Position numbers and translations under genes: made by a program. A model generated the notes under the pieces. The model did not search any database. It was not told the DNA's origin and worked only from the letters and a program-made list of their open reading frames with translations. From NCBI GenBank assembly GCA_028554645.1, contig JAQOOI010000029.1:1-64000 (forward strand): a stretch of DNA of 64,000 nt, given 5' to 3'. Below are positions 24,651 to 36,369 of this stretch, one piece after another (position 1 is the stretch's first letter; the number at the start of each line of letters is the position of its first letter). The DNA is from Omphalotus guepiniiformis (Eukaryota; Basidiomycota; Agaricomycetes; Agaricales; Omphalotaceae).

Positions 24651-24852
24651 TTCCACAAAGCTTTGAATGCACTGCTACTGCGGCTCATCCCTTTGCACCG
24701 GCTCTAAGTAGTAATGCGTAGTTCATGAACTTTTCTGACACTCCTATGTAAATCCGATTATATATGCCCTTTCTCGTTTGAATAACGAGTCTACATAATG
24801 ATTAATCATAGGTTGCAATTACTTTTTCATAGCACGGTTGTGCCTATCGACG

Positions 24853-24991
24853 TTCACACGCTGGCTAAAGTCGTTCAATCCGTTCCCGTCACTCTGCAAA
24901 GAATCACGAAGACTCGGTGTCTTGATAGGTCTTGATCTGTCTGACTTGGTGTTGGGCTGTTCTGAAATTTGCAAGGACTCGGCGTCTTCCG
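24853..24991 (+). repeat. Stem-loop module, copy 4, with outer motif
   Basis: The outer TTCACACGCTGGCTAAAG lies at 24853; hairpins follow from 24908: GAAGAC-TCGGT-GTCTT, CTGAC-TTGGT with a weakened 3' arm, and GGAC-TCGGC-GTCTTCC. After the module, 25003-25066 matches the leader and first codons of the 7609 gene (TTGGGTTTCA, then ATGTCTGTCTACT), as if that gene's 5' end had been placed here. Confidence 0.7.
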
Positions 24992-25225
24992 ATCCGTCAA
25001 TACTGCCATAGGTTGGGTTTCATATTGTGGCACAATATCATTACTCTTACTATGTCTGTCTACTGCATGTTCTGGGCTTCTCTGCACCAGATATTGTCCT
25101 TCGGAATTGAGTCATACATCGTGTATTATGTCATCATAGCAACAGTCCGCGCTGACTCCGTGTCTCGCGTTCTACAGTAACACTTGACTTCAGAATTAGC
25201 TTTCAACCAAGGACGTCCTCCTCAC

Positions 25226-27516
25226 ATGATGGGTCACTATACTCATTCTCGTGAAAGTCGAATTCGCGAAGAACCTTCAGGCTACAATAACTCCAGGAAT
25301 TACACAAGTTATCAACACGTCAAGGCTGGCGAAAGCAGGTATAGTGGCAAGCGAGGGGATGGCTCAGCGGAGGCATTCTTCAACCGCAGGGGTCGAAATA
25401 CAACTTCACATACTCCACCGACAAGCAGCTTCGGAGAACGCCATTCTATACATTCTCGAAAGAATTCCTATCGGTTCAACAAACAGTTCAACAGCCTGAG
25501 CACTAAGAACAGGGTTGTTGCCAGGAGCAGGAGCAGAAGTCCGCCCCGTCGAAAAATACCATTCTCAAGTCGTTCGCCAATCTCAATTTGTGATGATCGT
25601 GGCGGAAGTCTCAGCAAGGAAGGTACGACTTCAAGTAGAAGAGAGTTATGGCAAGAGCATCGAGCACCACATATACGAAGTTTCGGAGGCGTGCCTCCAA
25701 TGGATAAGGCGTTGTCGAATCTCAGAGCTTATAGCCAACTATTCTCTTCTGTTTTCCTATGTATGACAATGGTTTGATCATTAGTCAACTGTACAGGGCT
25801 TCCTTACTCTCCTGAAGCTGGTGAACATCTCGAACGGTACTCTATCAACAAAATGGCACGTTCGGCTTCAGGGGAGCCTGCTGCTCGTGTATTGGACATA
25901 AGCACGATTAGTCAAGCTTCAAGTCGAATGTTGATTGTACGAAATCTTGCAGTAAGGGCCACGTTATGAAAATCTATACATGTCCTGAAACTGATTAAGG
26001 TGTCATTGATATTGCAGTATCAAAGTAATAGTCAAGCAGTTAGATGCCACTTCGAGGCACATGGACGAATTGAACACTTCGATGATTTAATAAAGAGGAG
26101 AGGAATTGCTTTTGTAACTTATGTGAGCCTCCATCTCGTTAGCTGTAGCCAAAAGTAAAGTTGAATGGTCATTCCAACCCTGCAGTATGATATAACTTCA
26201 GCAGAACGTGCATATACGCGATTACAGGGGTTCAATATTAGTGGAAGCGAGGTGTGCGATTGTTGCTTGCAGATGTCGATATTCAATAATGACCCTTGAT
26301 GACCCCGCACATGCAGATCGAGATCGAGTTCGAACGCCCGAAGGCTGGCCAAGCTGACCGTGGCGAAGCCAACCAAGTAAACTTGAGATATCATTTCACG
26401 ATGCTGCTTTCGAGTCTGATTTGATACCCACAGATACAGATGGTTCCGGCAGTCCTGCAGATCACGCTCAAGTATTCAAGGTCTATTCAGAAGATCGATG
26501 ATGACGAGTTGCGCCGGAAGTTTACACAGTTTGGAGAAGTCAAGAGTATCAGGCCAGTTGAAAATGAAGCAAAGTTCGTCTTTGCGTCTGAGGGTCGAAA
26601 CTTTACCTCATCACTGACGCTACGCCTATAGTTCACGCTATTTAGAATTCTACGACAGTCAGGTTAGCCACCTCGCCCTTAACGTTCTCGACAAGTTGCT
26701 CATAATTCAAACAATTATCAGCAATGCATGGGAGCTTTGTGTATGAAGGATCAGAGATTGCAAGATGGTGTCATGGATGTGGTATATATGAAAAATTCCA
26801 CGGTTCAGGCTGCCAGCATGCCAGGTTCTAATAGGTTCGGCTTCAAACCGAACGTCACTTCTGATCTTTCATTGAAATTTTTCTTCAGGAAACCAGGGCA
26901 AGAAAACCGGGAACTTCGACGTGTACAAAGAATCGATCACTCCACTGCAGTAAAAGCTACTATTCATGCCGGAATTAATATTCCTGTTCTCAATCCAGAT
27001 GACGACAAGCCCATGTTCTCCAAGCTAAACTATGATTGGCCCAGAGTGAGTCATACCATCTCGCAGATCCTCCTCATCTTCGCATAAAAATTCTGACTGC
27101 TCTACCGCTACCAGCTCAATGCAACACCGAGTGATCGCCTTCAGGAAGCTCGAAAGTTACAACAGGTAAACGTTAAACGGCTGAACCCACTCTAACATAT
27201 ACTATCATATCTTATACATATTCTTTCACTCTTCTAGATGCTTGCTTCTCTCAGCGGCGACAAGTCGAAGTCTACCATACCCAATCTTTTATCCACTACC
27301 AGCACCAGTACATCGCCAACCTCAAGTGACTTCCCAGCATTGAGTTGTGTTCCAGAACTCGTCAGTGCCTCGCCCAGGCTGGTACCCTCAGGATCTTCGG
27401 CACGATCCGTTGCTCCTCACATCTTCCTTCCTTCCTTCCACACTGGTAAGACCTCGACTGATGGTTATGTCCACACCAATGTGGCGGCAGTGGGAGCGTC
27501 CACGTCCACGATCTGA
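25226..27516 (+). CDS. Mei2-like RNA-binding protein with two RRM domains
   Basis: Intron-rich; a reasonable chain starts at ATG 25226 and ends at TGA 27514-27516, roughly 550-600 residues. The N-terminus is Arg/Ser-rich with an SRSRSPPRR stretch. RRM1 shows RNP2 MLIVRNL and RNP1 RGIAFVTY, with FEAHGRIEHFDDL between. RRM2 shows VLQITLKY, FTQFGEVKSIRP and the RYLEFYD RNP1, then LQDGVMDVVY. These match Mei2-type proteins, which bind meiotic or regulatory RNAs. The characteristic C-terminal third RRM is not seen; the product ends in a Ser/Thr/Pro-rich region. About ten short introns are needed, some with weak sites, so exact exons are uncertain. Confidence 0.65.
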
Positions 27517-27883
27517 AACGCAAGTTCAGATCCGACGTCGTACCTGGGTATCCTTCAATTTATACAGAGGAAACCATAAGCAAACAACCACAACAACAAT
27601 GCAAAGCTCATGGACAGGTTCTTTAGTTTGATCGTGGGGCCTATACACCTCCAACAAAAATTTTGCTTGGAAATATCTACATGCCTGCTTTTGAGTATCT
27701 AGAAATGTCAGCCATGATCCCTACCTATTATTTATTGATACTATGCCACGCAGCCGAGAATAAACCGCAGCTTCGCACGAACATGTGAGTGAATTATTTG
27801 AGTATCTCCGAAAACTGTCTCCTACGACGAGCTTTCACGTTCTCAACCATCATCTCACTCTTACCAACACTCACAAGTTATTA
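27517..27883. other. Intergenic, no gene seen
   Basis: Short stretch between the Mei2-like gene and the next stem-loop module; only small open frames. Confidence 0.45.
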
Positions 27884-27964
27884 CGAGGACTCGGTGTCTT
27901 CGTCGATATTTGTCTGACTTGGTGTCAGCCTGTTCTGCGTTTTACGAAGACTTGGCGTCTTCCG
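27884..27964 (+). repeat. Stem-loop module, copy 5 (best preserved)
   Basis: Contains GAGGAC-TCGGT-GTCTTC at 27885, CTGAC-TTGGT-GTCAG near 27915, and GAAGAC-TTGGC-GTCTTC near 27946. The homology with the start of the window continues to about 28440. Confidence 0.85.
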
Positions 27965-28576
27965 TTCGGTACATACCGCAGTTGGATTCTCTCTACTTAC
28001 AGTGTTCCTGACCCGATATGTAATACCCCCCATCAATCTGGTTTAACTCACACTCGATACATCGTCAGAATTCTAAGGCTTGCTTATTTAAAGACCCTAT
28101 AGTAACGTCGCCCGACGCCGAAACGTGCACTCCTTCGTGCACTATTACCAGCCTTGTTCACTCGCAATCTTTACCGTTGCCAAAACACGTCGTAATCGTG
28201 AAGACACTGATGTACGCTTTCAATTGTTCTTTGCCAAATCCCTTACTGATATCAAATGCGGTGAAGACTTCCTCTGGAATTACAGAAAACCCAACAAGAA
28301 AATCCGACGAGAAACAGAGATACAGAAACGCCACCAAGAAATTCCGACAAAAACATCGACGAAGGAGATGAGGAGTGCTCAAATGTATTCCCAATCCATC
28401 TTCCCCTGCTTGCTTCCTATAGCCCAACGGCTTGCGTAAGCCATTTCCGCGTGACCTTCCTTCCTCTTTATCATTCGAGTTCCTTTGTGCTGGATTCCAA
28501 AGCAATCGTATAAAATCCTGTATCAGGGGAGCAGGTGCCCCAATCAACCTTCATTGCTAATTCTCACTTCTCAGCC

Positions 28577-29012
28577 AATGTCTAGCCCTGCTACCCCTCC
28601 TTTTTCAGCTACTATTACAGCTAGTCAGTGCGCCATTCGCCGTGATGAACCCAGCCCTGGTTCCTCCACGAACACTCCTAGCCACCCGATCAGTATTCCT
28701 GCGGCCACTGTTAGTCCTGTCGTCGAGGTCGCCAATCACCTGCACGATGATGAACCCCCGGAGTATCCCCAGGTCGCCAACGATGAGGGACCGCCCGTAT
28801 ATTCCCAAGTTGCCCACAATGAGGGCGGACCTGTCGTTTATAGAAGAACACTTGTTCATCCACCTGTCCCCTCGCAGACGTGAATGGAGTATTCCAAGTA
28901 TCCTAGCTTGGGTGCTTATGTGCTTTGTCGCTCTTTATACATTTGCTACCATCCGCAGCCATGTACCCTGTAAGCATGTCTGTTTATTGACCAGCTCAAA
29001 CAGCACTGACCC
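28577..29012 (+). pseudogene. Possible small membrane protein with PPxY motifs, frame break
   Basis: From ATG 28577 a Ser/Pro-rich frame carries two PY-type motifs (PPEY near 28757 and PPVY near 28792) within a repeated VANDEG/VAHNEG context, and stops at TGA 28880. A different frame immediately continues as RRREW then a hydrophobic segment (ILAWVLMCFVALYTFATI). One frameshift, or an unseen splice, would join motif region and membrane segment. PPxY motifs in general recruit WW-domain ubiquitin ligases; that role here is inference. Confidence 0.35.
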
Positions 29013-29539
29013 CTGATTGTCACAGACCTTACCTGGCTCTATAGGCAATGCTCACATTTGTACCCCCCTGCAACTTGTCGTGTTGCATATAAAGACTTTT
29101 TCCTACAACTCGCCCGCATTATGCCCATGCCTGTCAAGGCCTTGGTACATCCTTTCTTCAGCTTGTCCCCTGCATCGTGCTAATCACCCCCTAGATCTGT
29201 GTTCAAATCCTAGTGTGGGGTTGGGTGATCACCCAATATAGGAACTAATTGTCCATGATGTCGAAAGGCTTCGATGTGAGGCCGCGGCCACCAATGCTAG
29301 AGCCCACAAGTGGCCCGGTGAAGGAGAGATTTTCGCCTTGCTTCGAAAAGCGCGGCGCTTTGGCAGATGTAATCTGAAGATAAATGTACACATTCTGTAA
29401 AAAAAATTGAGATCGTGTTTGCATCAGTAACGTGTATCTCGCAATCAGTAAGCGGAGTGAGAATAGTGACTGGGTATCACCCTCCTCTAGTGTATTATCG
29501 TTGGACGGTAATCAACGAGTGTTATTTGATGCCAGAATA

Positions 29540-29960
29540 TAATATGGTGACGGGAAGGTGGTCGTCGTCAAATTAGCAGAAAGCTATAGTACAGCAGCAC
29601 GCGCGTGGATGGCAGACAATAACTACGCCCCTCGCCTGATTCATCGTGAAGAGCTAGGAAGGGGTATGAAAATGTGATGTTAGTGGTGATGGGATACCTC
29701 CAAGATAGTACATTGAAGACATATGTGCCAAGAGAGGTGGCACCATGCCCCTGAGAGCGCAGGAGGTGGCCCGAGCTGCCTAGGACAAGTTGGCTGAAGT
29801 ATGCTGAGAGTAGTCGTTGGCAGACTGCTTGTCTCGTTATGAGCCAAAGCTCACCTCAGGTCTGCGGCAGTATTGCCTTCCGTGCTGTCGGTCTACGAAT
29901 TGGAGGCGTCGAAAACTGGACTGGCCCGCCAGGGCAGGTGCAATCCGAACGCCACTGTAT
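29540..29960 (+). pseudogene. Kinase-like gene fragment interrupted by the chromovirus
   Basis: A frame from about 29549 reads VVVVKLAESYSTAARAWMAD then NNYAPRLIH, and after a one-base shift near 29665 continues with MLVVMGYL. This resembles the ATP-lobe part of protein-kinase-like families expanded in mushrooms. Only a short fragment is seen, with stops after 29750. The retrotransposon inserted at 29970 lies just downstream. Confidence 0.4.
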
Positions 29961-29969
29961 TCGAGCGGG

Positions 29970-30421
29970 TGTCAGCGACTCGAGTTATAAACTCAAATAA
30001 CCAAACACAATGATCTTAGTTTCACACGAGTAAGAGAAAAGCAGAAAATGGAATTGAGAAAAGAGACGATACAAGGAAGTATGCTAAGTACAAGTCTAAA
30101 CCCGAGGAGTTATTGACAAGATCGAAGCTAAAGAAATATCTACCTAAGCGGACTTGTTATATACGTAAATAAAACCCTAAACCCTGGGCTATAACCCTTG
30201 ACTAATCCACCATGTGTCTACCATGAGTTCGATCGCCTCAAGTGTTTCATTAATGATCGTGATCGCCTTGAGGTCTATATGCTTGATCTCGATCATCATG
30301 CTACCTACGTGTGTATTTAATATAACCCTAGATCTATAACTTAAGATGCTATCTACTGATAATAAAAGTGTCTATATGTACAAACAATGAGATAAGATGA
30401 AAAAAGAAAACATTCGTAACA
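29970..30421 (-). repeat. Chromovirus LTR (3' LTR in element sense)
   Basis: 452 bp; preceded in element sense by a purine-rich AAGGAGGGGG tract that would prime plus-strand DNA synthesis. Contains a short AAACCCTAAACCCT stretch resembling two plant-type telomere units, probably coincidental. Confidence 0.95.
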
Positions 30422-30432
30422 TGACCCCCTCC

Positions 30433-33400
30433 TTAGGGACGATGTTCCCATCGTCCTAACTTCACTGCTAATGCTTCTGTCGGCATCTTCTTCGTTTCTT
30501 CCGTACATGCTTCAGGGATAGGTCGTAACAATGATGTCGGGAATAAGGAAATTGGGACCTCAATCTTTCTTAACTGAGGTGGTCGTGGTTTAGTGGGGAA
30601 TTTTTTATGGAACTCTTCGATTGCTTCTTTTGCGTTTACAAGGTTTGCTAATGGTTCCCATGTTTGTTCATGCCGCGAGTATCCCTTCCATTGAACTTTG
30701 TATCCAAATCTCCCTCCCCTATATTTCCCTGAATCTACTATCTCTTCCACTTCGAACTCCGGTTCTTCTCCTTCTATCACTGGTGGCGGATTATCATTCT
30801 TAGGCTGCTCGGGGAATTCAGGCGGATGATAGGGTGACAGTAGAACTTCGTTAAAGACTGGATGTATCCTCTTCCAAGTCTTCGGTATCTTTAGTTGATA
30901 CGACGTCGCTCCAACTTTCTTTACGACTTCAAAAGGACCAAATCGTTTATCATCCAACTTCTTCATTGGTCGATCAGAAGTCAGGTTTGTCGCTTCAAGC
31001 CATACTTTGTCATTAGGCTTATATTCGACTGATGGTTTCCTCTTCTTGTCGTAATACCGAGTCATGTCTTCCTTTGCCTTCTTAAGCGCTGCCCCTACTT
31101 CGTCCCTGATCTTGATCATCTTATCGGCAAATTCCTGTGCTGTGGGATTTGCCGACGGAGTTCTTGGAGCTGTTCCCTTATACGGATGTCGTCCCATATC
31201 CGCATAGAACGGAGTGACACCCGTTGCTGAGTGTATTCTGTCATTCAACACAAACTCTGCTGTCGGTAACCATTCATGCCAGTCGTTCTGATGTTGATTG
31301 ATGAATAACCGGAGATAATGTTCAATCTCTTGGTTCATCCGTTCCGTCTGTCCATTCGTCTGTGGGTGATATGCCGTTGTGAAACTCCCCTGAATGCCTA
31401 ATAACCGGTATAGTTCCTTCATGAATCGGGAATGATATTGAGGTCCCCGATCATGAATGATCTTTCTTGGTAATCCATGTATAGGAAAGATTTTGTCCCT
31501 ATAGATTCTGGCCATTCCTTCAGACGTTAACGACATGTGTGTGGGTACCAAACGTGTTCGTTTGGTGAAATGGTCCACAGTCACACTTATGGCATTAAAA
31601 CCTCCAGCTTCTGGTAGTTCTCCGATCAGATCCGTTCCTATGACTTCCCAGGGACCTTGTGGAACATTGTTTGTGACTAGTGTTCCTGTTGGTTTGGTTC
31701 GATGAATCTTAGTGGCCTGACACTTTTCACACCCTTTAACGTATTTCCGTACATCCTGAGTGATTCCCGGCCACCAATAGTTTCTCGTCACCAATTCCAT
31801 GGTTTTGAACTGCCCTGGATGTCCCGTCAGAACGGTATCATGATGTAGTCCGATGATCTTTCCCCGTAACCTATTATCAATAGGCACGTAAATCCTATCC
31901 TGCCACGTCACAATTCCTTCCTCTGACTCGACCCAATCCTTCTCTTTTCCTTCTAAAGCCTTATTCACTAGATTATCCCGCACTTTTGACTTTTTCTTGA
32001 TAAGATCTAAGATCTCGTCCTCGGGCATCTCTAGTCTGTTGATCGAAAAAAGTTCCGGCTTTAAAAGTACCACATCCTCATTGTCTTTCTCCCCCGTCTC
32101 ATGATTGGCCATCCTGGACAATGCATCTGGCTTTCCCATTGACTTTCCGGGTTTATGAATCAACGTAAAGTCGTATTCGGATAATTCAGTGATTCATCGG
32201 GCTTGTCGGCGATTCAATTTCTGAGGCTTTTTGAAATACTGAAGATTTTGATGATCTGTATAGATCTCAAATGACTCTTCCGCACCCATCAGATACTGTC
32301 TCCAATCTGCTAAGGAATCCATAATGGCCATCATTTCCTTATCATAGATCTCATAATTACGTTCCGTTTCATTTAGAGATCTAGATCTGAACGCAATAGG
32401 CCACCATTTTCCATCTATCTTTTGCGATAAGACAGCTCCGTTCGCATAATCTGATGAATCTGCCTCGACTCTGAATTGTCCATGATCACGGGGTATGGTT
32501 AGAACAACTTCTTCGGCAATTCTACTTTTGAGTTCTTCGAATGCCTGCTGTTGTTGCTCTGTCCATTCCCACTTTGAATTCCCGGTCAGTGATGACAATG
32601 GTTTCGCCACTTGACTAAATCCTCGGATAAATCGTCGGTAGAAGTTGCAGAAACCCAAGAAGGACTGTACTTCCTTCTTGTTTCCTGGTATTTTCCATTC
32701 TTTTACCGCTTTGACTTTCTTTGGATCCATCCGCACTTGTCCATTTCCTACAAACACTCCAAGGTACTCAACATTACTGGTCTCGAATTCGCACTTTTCA
32801 GGTCTAAGATACAACTTGTGTTGTCGTAATATGTCTAACACCTGTTTTACAATTGACTTGTGCTCTTCGATTGTATTTGTGAAAACCAAGATATCGTCTA
32901 AGTACACCATGACGTGACCTTCGTTGATCAAATCCCTTAAGATATGATTCATAAACGCTTGGAAGGTCGCCGGAGAATTTGTAAGACCAAAGAACATAAC
33001 CGTTGGTTCAAAGAGCCCCCGATTAGTCCTAAATGCCGCCTTCCACTCATCACCTTCTTTGATCCGGATATTATTGTATCCCCATCGAACATCCATTTTC
33101 GAAAATACTTTCGAATCCTTCAGTTTATCAATGAGTTCTTGAATGAGCGGCAACGGATATTTGTTCTTTATTGTTGCTTCATTCAATTTTCGATAATCCT
33201 GGACAGGTCGAAGTTTCCCATCTTTCTTTGCGACAAAGAAGAATGGTGAGGCCATCGGTGACTTTGATGGTCTAATTCGTCCAGATTTCAGATTTTCCTT
33301 AATGAACTCATCTAAAACTTTCTGTTCCGAAGGATTTAATGGATAGACCTTGCAATCTACTGGCGTAAAGTCTGGCTTCAGTTCAATTGCATGGTCCCAG

Positions 33401-33606
33401 GGTCTTCGTTCGGGTAAATTTTGGAAATCGGCTTCATCAAAAACATCCTTGTACTCATTGACGTACTTGTCTGCTTTTGACTCAGTCTTTTTGCCTTTTC
33501 CAAAGTCCATACTCCGAAGATATCCATCCCAATTCAGGTAAAACAACCGATCCCCTTCTTCTAGTTCCCGGACTTCAGCATCGGATTCAGGTTTTAGGTA
33601 ATACGA
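30433..33606 (-). pseudogene. pol: Chromovirus pol: reverse transcriptase, RNase H, integrase, chromodomain
   Basis: One frame from the repeat junction at 33606 down to 30433, broken by TGA at 32194-32196. The RT part has the FVAKKDGKLRPVQDYRKLN block and the catalytic YLDDILVF motif. RNase H shows VEADSSDYANGAVLSQ and EIYTDHQNL. The stop falls right after RRQAR, where the family has Trp, so TGG to TGA is likely. The integrase has an H2C2-type zinc finger (H..H..CxxC around CEKCQATK), catalytic D...D...E residues (GTDLIGELP, DRGPQYHS, ANGQTERMN-like NGQTERMNQE), and a C-terminal chromodomain (YKVQWKGYSRHEQTWEP). Chromodomains of this kind target integration to marked chromatin. Confidence 0.93.
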
Positions 33607-35450
33607 TGTAGTGACTATGAAATGAACGAGAGAGATACTCAAATGAGCACAATCCAACTCAAATCAAAATGATGTAGGGTGAGGTGTGACTGGCGTTGTC
33701 AGAGATTCCGCACAGTTAGACGCAACAATTGAACTTCGAATCTGCAGGGTTACAGATGCCTTTATCTCAATCTGGGTGAAAAATGGCAGAGGGTATCTCA
33801 AAACACAAGATTCAGACTGAAGGTAAGGGTGGTTTTCAGGGTTCAGGAGGGATTCAGGACAATCAATCTCGATGTTTAAACTCGATCCAATGGTCAGACA
33901 ATGCAGGGAACAGTTTCAGATGCAGCACAGACAGTTTCAGCAGGCAGATTCAGCACAGACAGAACAGCAGTTTCAGCAAAGATTCAGTATCTCTTTCAAT
34001 TTATCTGCCACAAGGGACTTTACAGAAGTTTTCACAACTGGATATTTCTCGAACTGAACTCTAAAGAGCCAGGCTATATTTCGTCTAAGAAGGGTTTCCT
34101 GCTTTGGCTTGTAGCTTTGGGCAGTACTTGCTTAAGAAAATCTAAATAGATACTCTGTAAACTATATATACTAAATCATAAAATCAAACATATATCTCGA
34201 AATTAAAAGAGTAATCTGAGCAGTAAATGAGTCAAAAGTAAGTAAGTATCAATTGAGCAGAGATTGGATTCTTTTTAGGTAGTTTTCTAGGTAATTTTCC
34301 AGTTAGATAGTCAAAATGTAGGAACTTTGGGTATAGATTGGTATAAAAACAGAAATATATCGCTTTGTCCGCGTTCTAGGTGTGTTAGGGCGTACCCAGG
34401 GTATCTAAATAAAGGTCCAGATCCTGTAAATAGCAACCAGTATCCTGACAGGTGACATTCTCCTTAGTGCATTGCAAATCTGGTCCCCTATAAGTTTCTC
34501 CAAAATTGGCACATCCTCCTCTACTAGGGCAGCATTAGGAGTTGTGTAGAAGCTCTAGAGCTTATCTAGACCATGCTTCATCGTTTCTATCAGCCACAGT
34601 AAGGTACAGTAACTGTTTATTTCAAGTTTTACCCCTATACATCTCTTTTTGGTCAGATTTGTACTCAGGTTATATTTCTTGTTTAGGATAGCTCCCAGCT
34701 TCTCCTAGGACAGTATTCTATCCCATAGTTTCGTCTAAGACCTCCAATTAGAGCGCCTTTGTCTTTTATCAAGTTCAGAGGGTTACTGAATTTCAGAGAG
34801 ATACTCAGATCCAGAGAGATACTCATTTTCAGTATCTAACTCCTTCCAGCATGAGTATTGAGTATCTAACTCATTTGTGCAGATGTAACTTTTGAATCTA
34901 CTTCCCTTATTACACAGATTGGCATTTCATCTCAGTGACATTATATCCACATAGTACTCAATGTACAATATTTCTCTGGTAATACAATCTTCAAGATTGC
35001 CCATATTCTCAGCATTCAATCTTATAGTGCCAACTTAGTTAGCAAGACCAGCTGGAACTTTTGATCAGCCCAAAGGACTTAGATAGTTGTTCAATTGAAG
35101 TGAAAATCCATCAACCCCTTGGATTACAGTCAACAACACTTGGTAGAGTCTCTAGTTATTAGAGGGTGGGTCTGACCAACTCAATCTGGTATGGAACATG
35201 GGAATTCCAACACATCTGGAGAGGCATAACTAGTATCTCTTTGTATAACCCATTGGTCACAGTTGCTTAGTACCAGATTCAGTACTGTAGCAAACACTAC
35301 ACTTAGGTATTGTGAGTACAAGTATGTTTCATGTCTTAACTAGCAGTCTGGGGTGACTCTAGTCCTTTATGTTCAGTTTCCAATGCTTGAACATTCCATA
35401 TTTACTTCAATCTGATAGATTTCAGTACTGAAAGGCTTTTTGACGCAACA
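33607..35450 (+). repeat. 1,844-bp non-coding TG...CA repeat, copy 1 (inside chromovirus pol)
   Basis: Begins TGTAGTGACTATGAAATG and ends TTTTTGACGCAACA. It has no coding frame of note, a TATAAAAA at about 34341 and AATAAA near 34409, so it resembles a very long solo LTR. Flanking 4-mers are ACGA and ACGG. Removing the repeat and one 4-mer restores the pol frame exactly, which fixes the boundaries. Copies at 55983 and 62683 share the same ends. Confidence 0.85.
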
Positions 35451-36369
35451 ACGGTATGTAACCACACTTCTTAGGACATCGATCAAACTTTAAGGTTGAG
35501 TCATTCCAATCTATATTGGGATTATGACGTCTTAACCAATCGAGTCCCAGGAATATGTCCGTTTTGCCTAAATTTGTAACAGCAAGTTCAATGCGTTCCG
35601 CATGATCTCCCATTACTAATCTGACTTCTATGAATCCTTCAATTGAACCGTCCTCGTTTAAGGTACCATCAGCATTGTATACCGGCATCTTTACTGGTAA
35701 TCTCTTAACAGTTAAGCCATGTCGCTCTACGAATTCTTTATTGACGCAAGAACCCGTTGCTCCACTGTCAAGTAATGCCGATGTCTCTATCTGCTTGCCA
35801 CTTTCGATGTCATCGATTGTAACAGACAGCTTGAGATCTCTGCCTTTAGTACCTTTTACGAACCGCAAGTTTTTCTTGAGTGACTTTACGGCTGTGACGG
35901 CTTCGCTAATGTCCAATGACCGGATCTGGGCAACCGTTTCTTCTGATGCTTCCCTGGCCCGACAGGTTGGCATCCATGCTCTCAAAATTCCCACCGCTCG
36001 TTCTGACTCATCCTCCCTTACTCTCTGCGCTATCCATTCTGGTGAATTCGGCGGATAACGTTCTCTCACAGGTTTTGAATCGGTTTTTGTAGATACTGAC
36101 GCAAATTTATTCTCAGGATGATTAAATACAAAGTGAAAATTGCTATCTTCGTGATCTACACTAGACTGTTCCGATTCCGACTCAGAAGGACCTGTATTCA
36201 CTTCTGAGCTTTGACAAAACCCGTGTCCGATTTCAACCAGTTTAAGAACCAACTCGGCGGCTGTTCTTCTTTCTTCTCTTCTTCCTGCGCATTCACCTGC
36301 CTCACTCTCTGACCCCGCTTTGCTGGACAATCCCGCAAGATATGCCCCCTCTGTCCGCAATTGAAACAC
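35451..36369 (-). CDS. Chromovirus protease and N-terminal pol segment
   Basis: Encodes a retroviral-type aspartic protease with LLDSGATGSCVN as the active-site loop and a later IFLGLDWLRRHNPNIDW segment. It overlaps gag (36198-36369) in a different frame, consistent with expression by ribosomal frameshift, and is in the same frame as the RT part beyond the inserted repeat. The last natural residues before the insertion are KKCGYI; the remaining codons to 35422 are repeat-derived. Confidence 0.88.

Noticed and set aside
24070..24672. Minus-strand Ala/Leu/Glu frame as a coiled-coil gene
   Set aside because: It arises from a minisatellite whose other strand is equally open; no splice or start evidence.
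29205..29230. tRNA B-box-like GTTCAAATCC
   Set aside because: No A box, acceptor stem or anticodon arm can be folded around it.
30170..30190. AAACCCTAAACCCT resembling plant-type telomere repeat
   Set aside because: Only two units, present in both LTRs of the chromovirus, so it is LTR sequence and not a telomeric site.
33783..34149. Short frames of 60-93 codons inside the TG...CA repeat, present in all copies
   Set aside because: They overlap in several frames, are Gln/Ser-rich by composition, and show no conservation pattern beyond that of the DNA.
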